Positions 30,163-39,836 of a stretch of 64,000 nucleotides of DNA are shown one piece after another. This stretch comes from Tritrichomonas musculus (lineage: Eukaryota > Parabasalia > Tritrichomonadida > Tritrichomonadidae). The stretch spans positions 1,426,001 to 1,490,000 of the forward strand of contig JAPFFF010000010.1 of assembly GCA_039105265.1 (NCBI GenBank), read 5' to 3'. A model generated the notes under the pieces. That model had not been told where the DNA came from. It did no database searches and was given only the letters and a program-made list of their open reading frames with translations. A program made the position numbers and the translations under genes. Every line of letters begins with the position of its first letter. The first letter of the stretch is position 1.

Positions 30163-30267
30163 CATCAGACACCATTGGGAATTGCATTAGAGAGTAAAAA
30201 TATAAATACTGTTCAGTTATTATTGTTATATCGAAAAAATGAAATTTCTCCAGAAGATAAAGTTTAA
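30163..30267 (+). pseudogene. Ankyrin module 3, probable C-terminal unit
   Basis: HQTPLGIALESKNINTVQLL followed by LLYRKNEISPEDKV and a stop. The unit has the T-P-L-x-x-A ankyrin turn and two helices and then ends, as a terminal repeat would. About 22 bases of its 3' part (AAAAAATGAAATTTCTCCAG) recur as a direct repeat near 30397-30416. Confidence 0.55.
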
Positions 30268-31213
30268 ATTTCTTCTTTATGAAATTTTTTTTCATTATTT
30301 TTATGCCTTTTCCAAATTTATAAAAACTGTGAATGACACTCTTCAATGGATTACATCTGAATTTCATAAATAATAAAAAATCTATAATCTAATTTGAAAA
30401 AATGAAATTTCTCCAGAGAGTTTTTTTTATTATTAATTTTAAAAACTGTTGTAGATTATCTGTTTTTATGTTCGAAAAATCTATTCTCTTTCTTAATATT
30501 TGGAAGAAAGGTAGAAAGAAAAATCCTTTTGTGATATTTATATTTTATTGCATAAATACATTTTATATAATATTAAAAAAATATTTTGTTATTATAAAAT
30601 GTTTTTTGGTGGTAGAAAAAAAGATATTTGCATTTATTTTTTTAGTTTATAAAGATATTTGCATTTATTTTTTAGTTTATAAAGGTCGCAGCGACCAATG
30701 TCCCTACTTTAACGGTCACTGTTAACGGTCATAATGGTAGAGACGAATGGAGCAGAGACAAAAGTCCCTGTTTAACGGTCATTTTTAACGGCTATATCAT
30801 TTATTTACCTGTAAAAACAACGAGAGATGTGATTTTTTTGATAAATTACGCATAAAATGTTTTAAAAATGCTAGTATACAAAAATGTTTATTTAAATTAA
30901 AACAAATTATTCTTCTATATTAGTAAATAAAAATATTTTTAAGTAAAATGGCACGTGAAGTTCTTATAAAGAGTTTTGTTTGATGTTTTCATGGGCAAAA
31001 AAGTTGAATGCATCTAAAGTACCCAAAAAAAATAGGGGTCACATTCAATAAAATAGTGGTAGACGATCAAGTTAAGAAAAAATTGAATATTTTTTTCAGA
31101 AAATATAACATTTCAATAATTTCGCTTTTAAAGCATAATCAAATTTAAAATAGAAATACTATGATTATAACTTTTTCAGAGAAAGCTTTTTTAGCAAAAA
31201 GTTTTTACCAAAA

Positions 31214-31245
<32 letters not shown>

Positions 31246-31506
31246 GGGCATCAATAATGAAATGATTAAAAACTTATATGAAGTCAAATCGCTAACGATG
31301 AATAAAAAAGTTCGAGTTCTCCGAAAAAAAGACCGTTAATTCAATGAAATCTAATGAATTCAAAAACTTTATGTCGAAAAGTTGATAAACATTCCATTTT
31401 TCATAATTTTATGAGATTATAGTGAAGTCTTTTGTTTCATTTTTTTAGAATAAGACTGTAATTTTTGTTGTAAAAAAAAAAAAAAAAAGGAGAAATGATA
31501 AATAGC
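30268..31506. other. Intergenic region with short repeats and a GC-richer patch
   Basis: No gene is visible. A 24-bp unit containing TTTGCATTTATTTTTTAG occurs twice in tandem near 30627-30680. The patch at 30683-30800 stands out in base composition: it begins GGTCGCAGCGACC, a palindrome, and repeats TTAACGGTCA several times, perhaps the stub of a DNA transposon. A run of about 30 T lies near 31218-31246. Confidence 0.5.
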
Positions 31507-33480
31507 ACACTGTTAAGGTGAAGTGACCATCACAGTATTCAAAAATAAAAACTTTTTGATAAATGTAATTAAAACTTTTTGATAAATGTAATAAGAACTT
31601 TTTGATAAATGTAATAAGAACTTTTTGATAAATGATATTTAATTTTGGCGCCTTTTATTTTTTAGACTTTAAAACGATTATCTAAATACTCGATAGCGAT
31701 TATCTTAGACTTTAAAACGATTATCTAAATGCTCGATAGCGATTATCTTAGACTTTAAAACGATTTCCTAAATACTCGATAGCGATTATCTTAGACTTTA
31801 AAACGATTATCTAAATACTCGATAGCGATTATCTTAGACTTTAAAACGATTATCTAAATGCTCGATAGCGATTATCTTAGACTTTAAAACGATTTCCTAA
31901 ATACTCGATAGCGATTATCTTAGACTTTAAAACGATTATCTAAATACTCGATAGCGATTATCTTAGACTTTAAAACGATTATCTAAATGCTCGATAGCGA
32001 TTATCTTAGACTTTAAAACGATTTCCTAAATACTCGATAGCGATTATCTTAGACTTTAAAACGATTTCCTAAATACTCGATAGCGATTATCTTAGACTTT
32101 AAAACGATTTCCTAAATACTCGATAGCGATTATCTTAGACTTTAAAACGATTATCTAAATACTCGATAGCGATTATCTTAGACTTTAAAACGATTTCCTA
32201 AATACTCGATAGCGATTATCTTAGACTTTAAAACGATTTCCTAAATACTCGATAGCGATTATCTTAGACTTTAAAACGATTTCCTAAATACTCGATAGCG
32301 ATTAACTTAGACTTTAAAATTTATACTATACCACATAGACGAAAAGACCAAACATAATTTAAATGAATAAATTACTTATTGAATATTATTTTTATGAACA
32401 TTTGATATTTTAATAGATTAAAAGTAAAAATATTGGAATCATTAATATTTTACTAAAATTGTGAGAGCTTTAACAAATTTTGAAAATATTAAGAAAAAAT
32501 TCAAATATTTAAATATTGACGGATATCTTACAATATTGTAAGATATTAAAAAAAAATGCTAGTAAAATCCTAAAGTTTTAATAAATATGAATAGTTTTTT
32601 TTTTTTAGTTTTTAATTTATAGCAACATGGTTTCAGAATTATTTAAATGTAGTATTCTAAAATCTCAATTAATCATTTTTTTCATCTTGCTTGTACAAAT
32701 TTATTATAACTAACTGATTTTACAGAAATTTATTCGACTGTTTCTCAGTAATATAATTTAATATTAAATCGATATATTTTAAAAGGATACGCCAACTGTT
32801 TAAAAATCTAATTTTTCTTTTATGAGCTTATTTTATAAAAAAAATGAGACTTAGGTTGATTAAATGAAAGTTTGTTTTTCGAAATAATTTTAATTATAAA
32901 TTTTCTGCTAGATTTGGAATTCAGGGAGTAGCCATTTGTGTCAATATTATAATCATTAATAAAAGTAACGTATTTTATACTGTTTTTTTGGCAACACATT
33001 ACATATTATTATTTAATCTGGTTTAAATATGGTCATAGTGGCGCTTGCTCTATATTTTATTATCTTTTTGAGGAATTAGTTTTGTGGATAATATATCTTT
33101 TTGAAGACTTCCATATTAATTATTACCAATTTTGAATATCAAGTTTAAATTAGAGTAAAATACCAGTAACTTCAAGAATATTATTGTAATTATGTCGCTA
33201 TATTCCATAATAGTTTCATTTCGGTATTACTATATTCCCAAATAATTTTAGATCTATAATTTAATTTCACAAAAAGTTCTTATTACATTTTTCAAAATGT
33301 TCTATTACATTTATTAAAAAGTTCTTATTACATTTATCAAAATGTTCTATTACATTTATCAAAAAGTTCTTATTACATTTATTAAAAAGTTCTTATTACA
33401 TTTATCAAAAAGTTCTTATTACATTTATCAAAAAGTTTTATTTTTTGAATACTGTGATGGTCACTTCACCTTAACAGTGT
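31507..33480. mobile_element. Foldback-type DNA element with subterminal repeats and a satellite core
   Basis: The left end ACACTGTTAAGGTGAAGTG is repeated in inverse orientation at the right end, and the match continues through ACCATCACAGTATTC. Inside both ends lie 23-bp direct repeats (ACTTTTTGATAAATGTAATA-like): about four on the left and about seven on the right, pointing inward symmetrically. Long composite terminal repeats of this kind define foldback elements. The interior holds a 43-bp satellite (31665-32320) and about 0.9 kb of AT-rich DNA with no transposase frame, so the element is non-autonomous. The flanks (TAAATAGC before, TAAATCTA after) are only partly alike, so the target duplication is uncertain. 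Confidence 0.75.
31665..32320. repeat. 43-bp satellite, about 15 copies, with higher-order order
   Basis: The unit reads ACTTTAAAACGATTATCTAA and then ATACTCGATAGCGATTATCT plus TAG. Three variants occur: A (ATTATCTAAATACTC), B (ATTATCTAAATGCTC) and C (ATTTCCTAAATACTC). Their order is A B C, A B C, A B C, C C, A, C C C, so the array first grew as 129-bp triplets and later by single C units. It lies wholly inside the foldback element. Confidence 0.85.
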
Positions 33481-33872
33481 TAAATCTATTCTACCCCAAA
33501 AAAAAGTTAAATTAAATATAATTTGCAAAAAAATAAAATGTGATATCTCGTAAATGACTGTTGTATTTCATTTTTTTGGCTTTCATTGAAAATGTTTTCA
33601 TATATTTGGATATATCACATTTTTTTTTTATAACCAAATAAAATTCATTCAAAAAATTATTAATTTGAATTAATATTCAATTTAAATTAAAAACGATTTA
33701 CATTAAAGTCAAAGAAATGAGGTAAGCATGATGATATCAATTAAGTCTAGTTATTTACATTGAAATGTAAAACTATTTATTCTTTTAAAAAAAAATCACA
33801 TCATGCTATTCAATTTTTTATCTTTTTATCACAAATTTTGAATGCTTATTTTGTTTAATTAAAATGTAATAA

Positions 33873-33908
<36 letters not shown>

Positions 33909-34058
33909 ATAGCCTTAAAAGCATATTTCAATAAGAATAATTTAAGGAAAAAGATTTATAACATAAATGTAAATTCAATCAAAAATTGAGTGATTCAGTA
34001 TATTACTTTGTATTTGGTGATAAAAAAAAAAAAAAAGTATTAAAATTTTAATTACAAA
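33481..34058. other. AT-rich region upstream of the first cyclase
   Basis: No gene is visible. A run of about 34 T lies near 33872-33905 and a run of A near 34021. No TCA-Py-A/T initiator is obvious close to the ATG at 34059. Confidence 0.5.
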
Positions 34059-37000
34059 ATGATAGGTGGAGCTGATCCATCCGTGATGTCCAAATCGGCA
34101 TCAGAAGCTGCATCATCATTAGCCAGAAGCTCTTTCTCTCAATCCCCGCTAATAAGTATTATAGATCCGCTTTTTGATAAAATGACACAATCAACTCATA
34201 TTCCGTCATTTGTTTATCATATTTTTCTATTACAGTTGTTCATACAATTAGCCTATATTTCATCCTGGCCATTTCATACAGATTTATGGTATCAGAACGA
34301 CATCTCAAAATCTTTTTTGTTATATTTTGGATGCATTGCTAGTTTTTCACCTTTATTCAAGACAAAAGATGATTTGATTATCAGTTTCATTATATACACA
34401 ATTATATTTGTAATTAATTTGTTTTCATTTATTTTCCAAGTTTTATTTTTCCACAAATATAGACAATTCAATAAAAAATCTTTATATCCTACACGAATAC
34501 TAATGGAGCTTTTTACTCTCATATTAATGATACCATTTGGACATATCACCGGAACATTATTCATTAAATTAACGGTTGACAAAGATGCAAGTATAATTAA
34601 CATTGTCCTTTTTGTCATTAGCTTTATTGAATTGATTTTGACAATTTCATTTTTCTATTGTTTTTCATCGTTATTTGGTTCATCAGTTTATTTGTCACTT
34701 TCACCGTTTGATGCATTTAATCATTCATTATATGTTAATCTTTGTTTTATATCATCTATTTTTATTCTTCTTGGGAAATGTTTTGAATTCTTTCCAAAAT
34801 GGTCCGAGCAAGCATTGATTGCAATTCACATTGTTTTCATGATTTATATGATCATTGAATTTGGAAGGTCGCCCTTTGTTAAATATTCTAGTAATGTCTT
34901 ATTCATGGGCATTTGTATTGGATCGGCCAGCAACGATTTGATGAGATTTATATCAGGATTCTTCACAAATATCAACGGTTTGATTTCTTTCATAGTTTTT
35001 ATTGTGCTAATTATTTTAGGTTTTGTTTCATCAATTATTTACTTCTTTCTAATGACACGAAAAATGAAGAAAAGTTTACTTTTTGAATCAAATACTGATG
35101 ACAAAAATTACATTCCAACAGAAGATGAAAAAATAGAAAGACTTTTATTTTTAAAGCTTGATTCAAATGAAAAGAAAGCTCTTCAATATCTCGATTATAT
35201 CATATCTAATCATGTTGTTTCTTTCTTGGATTTCCTCATTTTTAAGTTCATTACGCAGAACTATGGTTCCACTTCAACTTTATGTCATTGCATCCGAATT
35301 GTTGTTTGCTTGCCTTGCAGTGGAAGAAATTTGAATTTACTATATAATGAAGCTGTTAAAAGAAGAGATATGAAATTCAACCAAAGATTCTTACTTTCGC
35401 AAGTCCAGAAAATAAAATTGTTGAGACAATCAGCATCATCAACACAAATTGGTGAAAGAATCAAAAACTTGAGGCAGCACACAAAAGAATTACAAAATTC
35501 AATGAAAGGTTTCTGGAATGAAACTTCGCCTGATCTTGCCTTCTTAATGTCAACATCAGCAATTCTTAAGAAAACTAAATCATTGTGGAATGAAACATTG
35601 GCAGAATTTCCAAATTCAATCCAATACATTGAAGAAAGTATTTTCTTTCAAATCGAGTGTAATTGTGATTTTATTTCAGCAATCAAAAGTAGGCACAAAA
35701 TCGATTTGATTGAATCTGGTAAGAACTTCAATGTTGACTTAAGTTTTAGACAGTTTGTTCGATCTTTTCCTGAGTATTTAAAGAAAGGTATCATTGATGC
35801 AAAAGGTAACTTTATTTATGATCAAAAGACTGTAAAAACAGGTGGAAATCAATCTTCTACATCTACTGATAGTAACAGTACTGGAAGTAGCAGTAAAAAC
35901 TTTTCAACTTCAAGTTCATCAATGTCAGAATTAGAAGTTGCTATTGAAGAAGGAATAGGAAAAGTTTTGATTAATCAATCTCGAATTAGACTTGCATTAC
36001 AAAGAGCAACTGAAACTAAAAAAGCAAACCGTTATTTCACTTTTCTTATATCAACTTTGTTTTTGTTTGCAGCAGGATTTATTATATCAATTGCTTTATT
36101 TATTATTTTTGATTCTTATTTCAATGGAAGACTTTCAATAGCTGAAAGAATTTCATTGATCAATCAAGCCCGACTTTATCTCTTTGAAACAACTTTAATG
36201 ATAGTATATCACTGGGGACAGTCAGTAAATGTAACTCAAATTGATAAAGTTTTAGAAGAAATTTTAACACAAGAAGATGCTAATGAAATAAGTTCATTTA
36301 TGGATGCCCATTTAGATGTAAGTTATTCAATGAGAGCTGCAAATTTCGGTTTTTTGCTAAAGACTAAATATCATGATTTCCTCTCTGATGTTGCTGAGCA
36401 GTCACGTCTTGGTGTTGATATGTATAAATATACAGCACCAATATTTGAAGAAACATCGTCAATTAATTTCACTGATTATGGAAAAGTTTATGAATCAAAT
36501 ATAAGTTATAACTTGAAAACTGTTATTACTTATATGAGCTTTTTGTGTTCTATTCTTATGGGAGAAACAAATGAAACAATATTGAAAAGCTATTATACTG
36601 ATTCAAGATATTTTGGTACTTTGATAACAACTATTCAATATTCAACTGATTCATTTGATGTTATCAAAGACACATTAAGTATTATGTCTGAAGATGAAGC
36701 TGAAGCGTCTCGAGAATTACTGAAAATATTATCTATTTCGCTTGTTCTTGTTTATGGTGCTGTAAGTGTCATTCTAACCGTTTTAATGGGTGTTTTATAC
36801 ATCAAAGAAATTAAAAAGTTTGCAACAATGTTATTGGATTTGCCTCATAAAGTTAAGCATGAATCAATTCAGCCAATAAGAAAGATAACAAATCAATTAA
36901 ACAATAATGAAGAAAGTTTGATTGAAAATGTTGAATCAGCAGGATCAAAGTCAATTACATCAATTGCAACATTGGTTATTATTTGCATTTTATACGTAGC

Positions 37001-38858
37001 AATTGCGGTTGTCATTTTCTTTCAAATTGAAAACATTAGAATATATAATACAAATTACATGTACTTAAATCTATGGCAAGCAAGCTCAAGAATTAGGAAA
37101 TCATATGTTGCACAGCTTTGTCTATGGATTAGTCAAGCAATTATTTTATCAAATCCACTTGTTAATACAACAAATTTTCTGAATTATGAAAACTTGAAAA
37201 ACTTGATTGAAAAAGATCTCAAACTTCTTGATGAAGCAACAACAGACATGCTTCAAGATAGCAAAGATTATCCATCTCCGATAGGAATCAGTGACATTAT
37301 TGATAAATACACACTTCAAGGAAGTTGTGAAATGAATAAAAACATTAGCTCTTTTCATGAACAATATCGTTGTGGCTCATTACAAAATTTGCTTGCATTT
37401 TTCCTAAATATTGTTGATCAAGTAATTGCTAAGTTGGATCAGTATAGTGGCTACATTAATGGTGAAATTCCATCACAAATTGTTCATCTTGCAAACAACC
37501 ATTTGATCCCTCTATTGATCAAAATCGATGATTCATGGTCAGTTGTTGGAACTGACTTTCAAACAGCATACATGACAAATCACATTTTATTCTTTGTGAT
37601 TGAATTAGTGATTGAAGCATTGACTCTTCTTCTTAGTTATTATTTAATGATAGTTTTAAATGATTCATACATTATTGTTCTAACTTTATTAAGAAGAGTG
37701 AATCCGGTTTCTGTTGCAGCATCGCCAGAATTGATTAACTATCTTCTCGACAAAAGCACAACGCAAAATTCAATGACAATGTCAACAAGTCAAGCAATAA
37801 TTTTCAACTCAACAGATTCGGTTTTATTCCTCGGAACAAATGGAGTTGTTGACATTTTAAATCCTTCTGTAACAACAATGTTTGGTTATACACCAGAACA
37901 ACTTTTAGGTCAGTCTGTTGTGACAGTTTTCGATGAAGATTCGAAGTCAAAAAGCCAAATTGAACAACAAATAGAATTGATGAAAAATCATCAAAGTGCG
38001 CTTACATATGAAGATCATACAGTTTGTATTTCAGACAGAGATGAGAAAATTCCATGCTGCATCACAATTATTGGCATTGTCAATGCCGATAATGAAATCG
38101 AAAGTTTTGTCATCATTTTGCGAGATGAATCGGAATTGATTGCACAACAAAAGCAAGCAGAAGAAGCAAAGAAGACGTCTGAATCTCTACTTTATCAAAT
38201 CCTGCCACGAAGCATTGTTGTTCGTTTAAATCAAGGAGAAAAAGACATTACTTTCACTGTTCCAAGTGCAACAATCATGTTCATTGATATTGTCAAATTT
38301 TCAGATTACGCGGTTTCATTGACACCACAAGAAATCATGGGAAATCTTTCTTTAATTTTTGCAGGATTTGATGAATCAATCACCCAATATGAAATGCTAA
38401 CTAAAATCAAATTGATCGGTGATGTTTACATGTGTGCTGGCGGTTTGTTTTCACCTGAAGAACAGCCAGTGACTCATGCTGAACAGATGATAAAATTTGG
38501 ACACGAATGTCTCCAAGTTCTTGAAGATTCTAACGTGAAACTTAATGCAATGTTGAATGTAAGAATCGGAATCAATACTGGAGGTCCTCTTATTGCTGGA
38601 GTTCTCGGAACAGATAAGCCAACTTTCGACATTATTGGTGATCCTATAAATATCGCATCAAGATTGCAAAGTACTGATGTGCCTGGAAGAATTCAAATTT
38701 CACAAAATACGTACGAGTTGATAAATCAGTTGGATTTCTTAATTGAAGCTCGTGGCGATGTGTTTTTGAAAGGGAAAGGAAAGCAGCCAGCATATTTCGT
38801 TTCTGCTTTGAAGCCTTTTAATATGAGTTCTTCAAATCCTGATGGAAAATTGGAATGA
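34059..38858 (+). CDS. Multi-span membrane PAS/class III adenylyl cyclase
   Basis: 1599 residues. About seven membrane segments lie in residues 55-345, then a cytosolic stretch with a Ser/Thr-rich tract (about 600-630), further membrane segments near 657, 890, 970 and 1175 with two extracytosolic loops between them, a PAS domain (about 1250-1365: VLFLGTNGVVDILNPSVTTM, FGYTPEQLLGQ) and a cyclase domain (about 1400-1590). Both metal Asp are present (FIDIVKFSDY and LIGDVYM), as are the adenine-selecting Lys (TKIKLIGD) and Asp (TFDIIGD) and the transition-state Asn and Arg (NIASRL). This K/D pair predicts ATP rather than GTP as substrate. Class III domains act as dimers, so the protein probably pairs with itself or a relative. 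Trichomonads have a large expanded family of this layout. The stimulus is unknown. Confidence 0.87.
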   Translation: MIGGADPSVMSKSASEAASSLARSSFSQSPLISIIDPLFDKMTQSTHIPSFVYHIFLLQLFIQLAYISSWPFHTDLWYQNDISKSFLLYFGCIASFSPLFKTKDDLIISFIIYTIIFVINLFSFIFQVLFFHKYRQFNKKSLYPTRILMELFTLILMIPFGHITGTLFIKLTVDKDASIINIVLFVISFIELILTISFFYCFSSLFGSSVYLSLSPFDAFNHSLYVNLCFISSIFILLGKCFEFFPKWSEQALIAIHIVFMIYMIIEFGRSPFVKYSSNVLFMGICIGSASNDLMRFISGFFTNINGLISFIVFIVLIILGFVSSIIYFFLMTRKMKKSLLFESNTDDKNYIPTEDEKIERLLFLKLDSNEKKALQYLDYIISNHVVSFLDFLIFKFITQNYGSTSTLCHCIRIVVCLPCSGRNLNLLYNEAVKRRDMKFNQRFLLSQVQKIKLLRQSASSTQIGERIKNLRQHTKELQNSMKGFWNETSPDLAFLMSTSAILKKTKSLWNETLAEFPNSIQYIEESIFFQIECNCDFISAIKSRHKIDLIESGKNFNVDLSFRQFVRSFPEYLKKGIIDAKGNFIYDQKTVKTGGNQSSTSTDSNSTGSSSKNFSTSSSSMSELEVAIEEGIGKVLINQSRIRLALQRATETKKANRYFTFLISTLFLFAAGFIISIALFIIFDSYFNGRLSIAERISLINQARLYLFETTLMIVYHWGQSVNVTQIDKVLEEILTQEDANEISSFMDAHLDVSYSMRAANFGFLLKTKYHDFLSDVAEQSRLGVDMYKYTAPIFEETSSINFTDYGKVYESNISYNLKTVITYMSFLCSILMGETNETILKSYYTDSRYFGTLITTIQYSTDSFDVIKDTLSIMSEDEAEASRELLKILSISLVLVYGAVSVILTVLMGVLYIKEIKKFATMLLDLPHKVKHESIQPIRKITNQLNNNEESLIENVESAGSKSITSIATLVIICILYVAIAVVIFFQIENIRIYNTNYMYLNLWQASSRIRKSYVAQLCLWISQAIILSNPLVNTTNFLNYENLKNLIEKDLKLLDEATTDMLQDSKDYPSPIGISDIIDKYTLQGSCEMNKNISSFHEQYRCGSLQNLLAFFLNIVDQVIAKLDQYSGYINGEIPSQIVHLANNHLIPLLIKIDDSWSVVGTDFQTAYMTNHILFFVIELVIEALTLLLSYYLMIVLNDSYIIVLTLLRRVNPVSVAASPELINYLLDKSTTQNSMTMSTSQAIIFNSTDSVLFLGTNGVVDILNPSVTTMFGYTPEQLLGQSVVTVFDEDSKSKSQIEQQIELMKNHQSALTYEDHTVCISDRDEKIPCCITIIGIVNADNEIESFVIILRDESELIAQQKQAEEAKKTSESLLYQILPRSIVVRLNQGEKDITFTVPSATIMFIDIVKFSDYAVSLTPQEIMGNLSLIFAGFDESITQYEMLTKIKLIGDVYMCAGGLFSPEEQPVTHAEQMIKFGHECLQVLEDSNVKLNAMLNVRIGINTGGPLIAGVLGTDKPTFDIIGDPINIASRLQSTDVPGRIQISQNTYELINQLDFLIEARGDVFLKGKGKQPAYFVSALKPFNMSSSNPDGKLE

Positions 38859-39836
38859 AAGTACTTTAAAAAAAAAAATATTTTTTATGGAAAAATGTTT
38901 TGATAGCTTTTATATTCTATATTAAAATAGTAATACTAGTGCAATGTATTAAATGCATATTTGCTGATGATTAGCTTGTAGTCTTAAAGCAAAATTGCTG
39001 TCGTTTTAAAAAATAAATATTTATAACTTTTTGATAATTTATTTGGCTGATTCAAACAATCAAAAAAATAATTAAATTTATAATTGAATATAATACATTT
39101 TTATCAATTGATATTATTTTTTAAATTATTTGTAGTTTTACTTTTTTAATTTTTGAGATATATTTAAATAAAAAAATGTTCACTTTTTGAATAAAATTTT
39201 ACTTTTGAATCAATTACTCAGAAAAAATATAACCTGAGCACTAAATTTTATTATTATTATTTTTCATACAATTTAATTATTATATTTAATATTTGATGAT
39301 AAATTATATAAAAATTATTATTTTACATTATAATTTTGGTTAAATATTATTTGCTTTACTTTTTTGATTTGGATATATTTGTAAAATAGTGAAAAATAAA
39401 AAAATTCTGATCGAAATATTTCTGATCATATTTGGTTTTCTTTTTATAAAAAAACGATCAAATCATGGCCAATTTATGCTAAATTGACCTTGCTCCGGGT
39501 CTACTGAAATGCTCCGGGTCTATTGAAAGCACGTTATTGTGAAAAATTGATGATGGAAAATTAAGGACACGATTCGAAACTAGGAAATTATATCATAAAA
39601 TAGGGAAGGAACGTTATATATCCTATACGACAGATCATTTTTATGATTAAATATACATAAGTTTAATTTGTTAATGCTCCTATGTAGACAATTACGAGTT
39701 TTTCAATGTTTTGAATGTAATTGCAAATACTAATTATTAATTTCAGTTAAAAAAAATAGTTAAAATTTCGAAATATATTAATATCTATATTTAAAAATGT
39801 ATGTTTAAATGCAAGGATTTTAGATATCCTATTAAA
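38859..39836. other. Intergenic region between convergent genes
   Basis: Nothing coding is visible in about 1 kb. The only notable sequence is a 19-bp tandem pair at about 39490-39528 (TGCTCCGGGTCTACTGAAA, then the same with one change), GC-richer than its surroundings. Confidence 0.55.
39490..39528. repeat. Tandem pair of a 19-bp GC-richer unit
   Basis: TGCTCCGGGTCTACTGAAA is followed directly by a second copy reading TATTGAAA at its end. Its composition differs from the AT-rich surroundings. It might be a leftover of a transposon end or a protein-binding site; there is no further evidence. Confidence 0.5.

Noticed and set aside
31665-32320. CRISPR-like array
   Set aside because: The units are directly tandem with no unique spacers, the genome is eukaryotic and the array lies within a foldback element.
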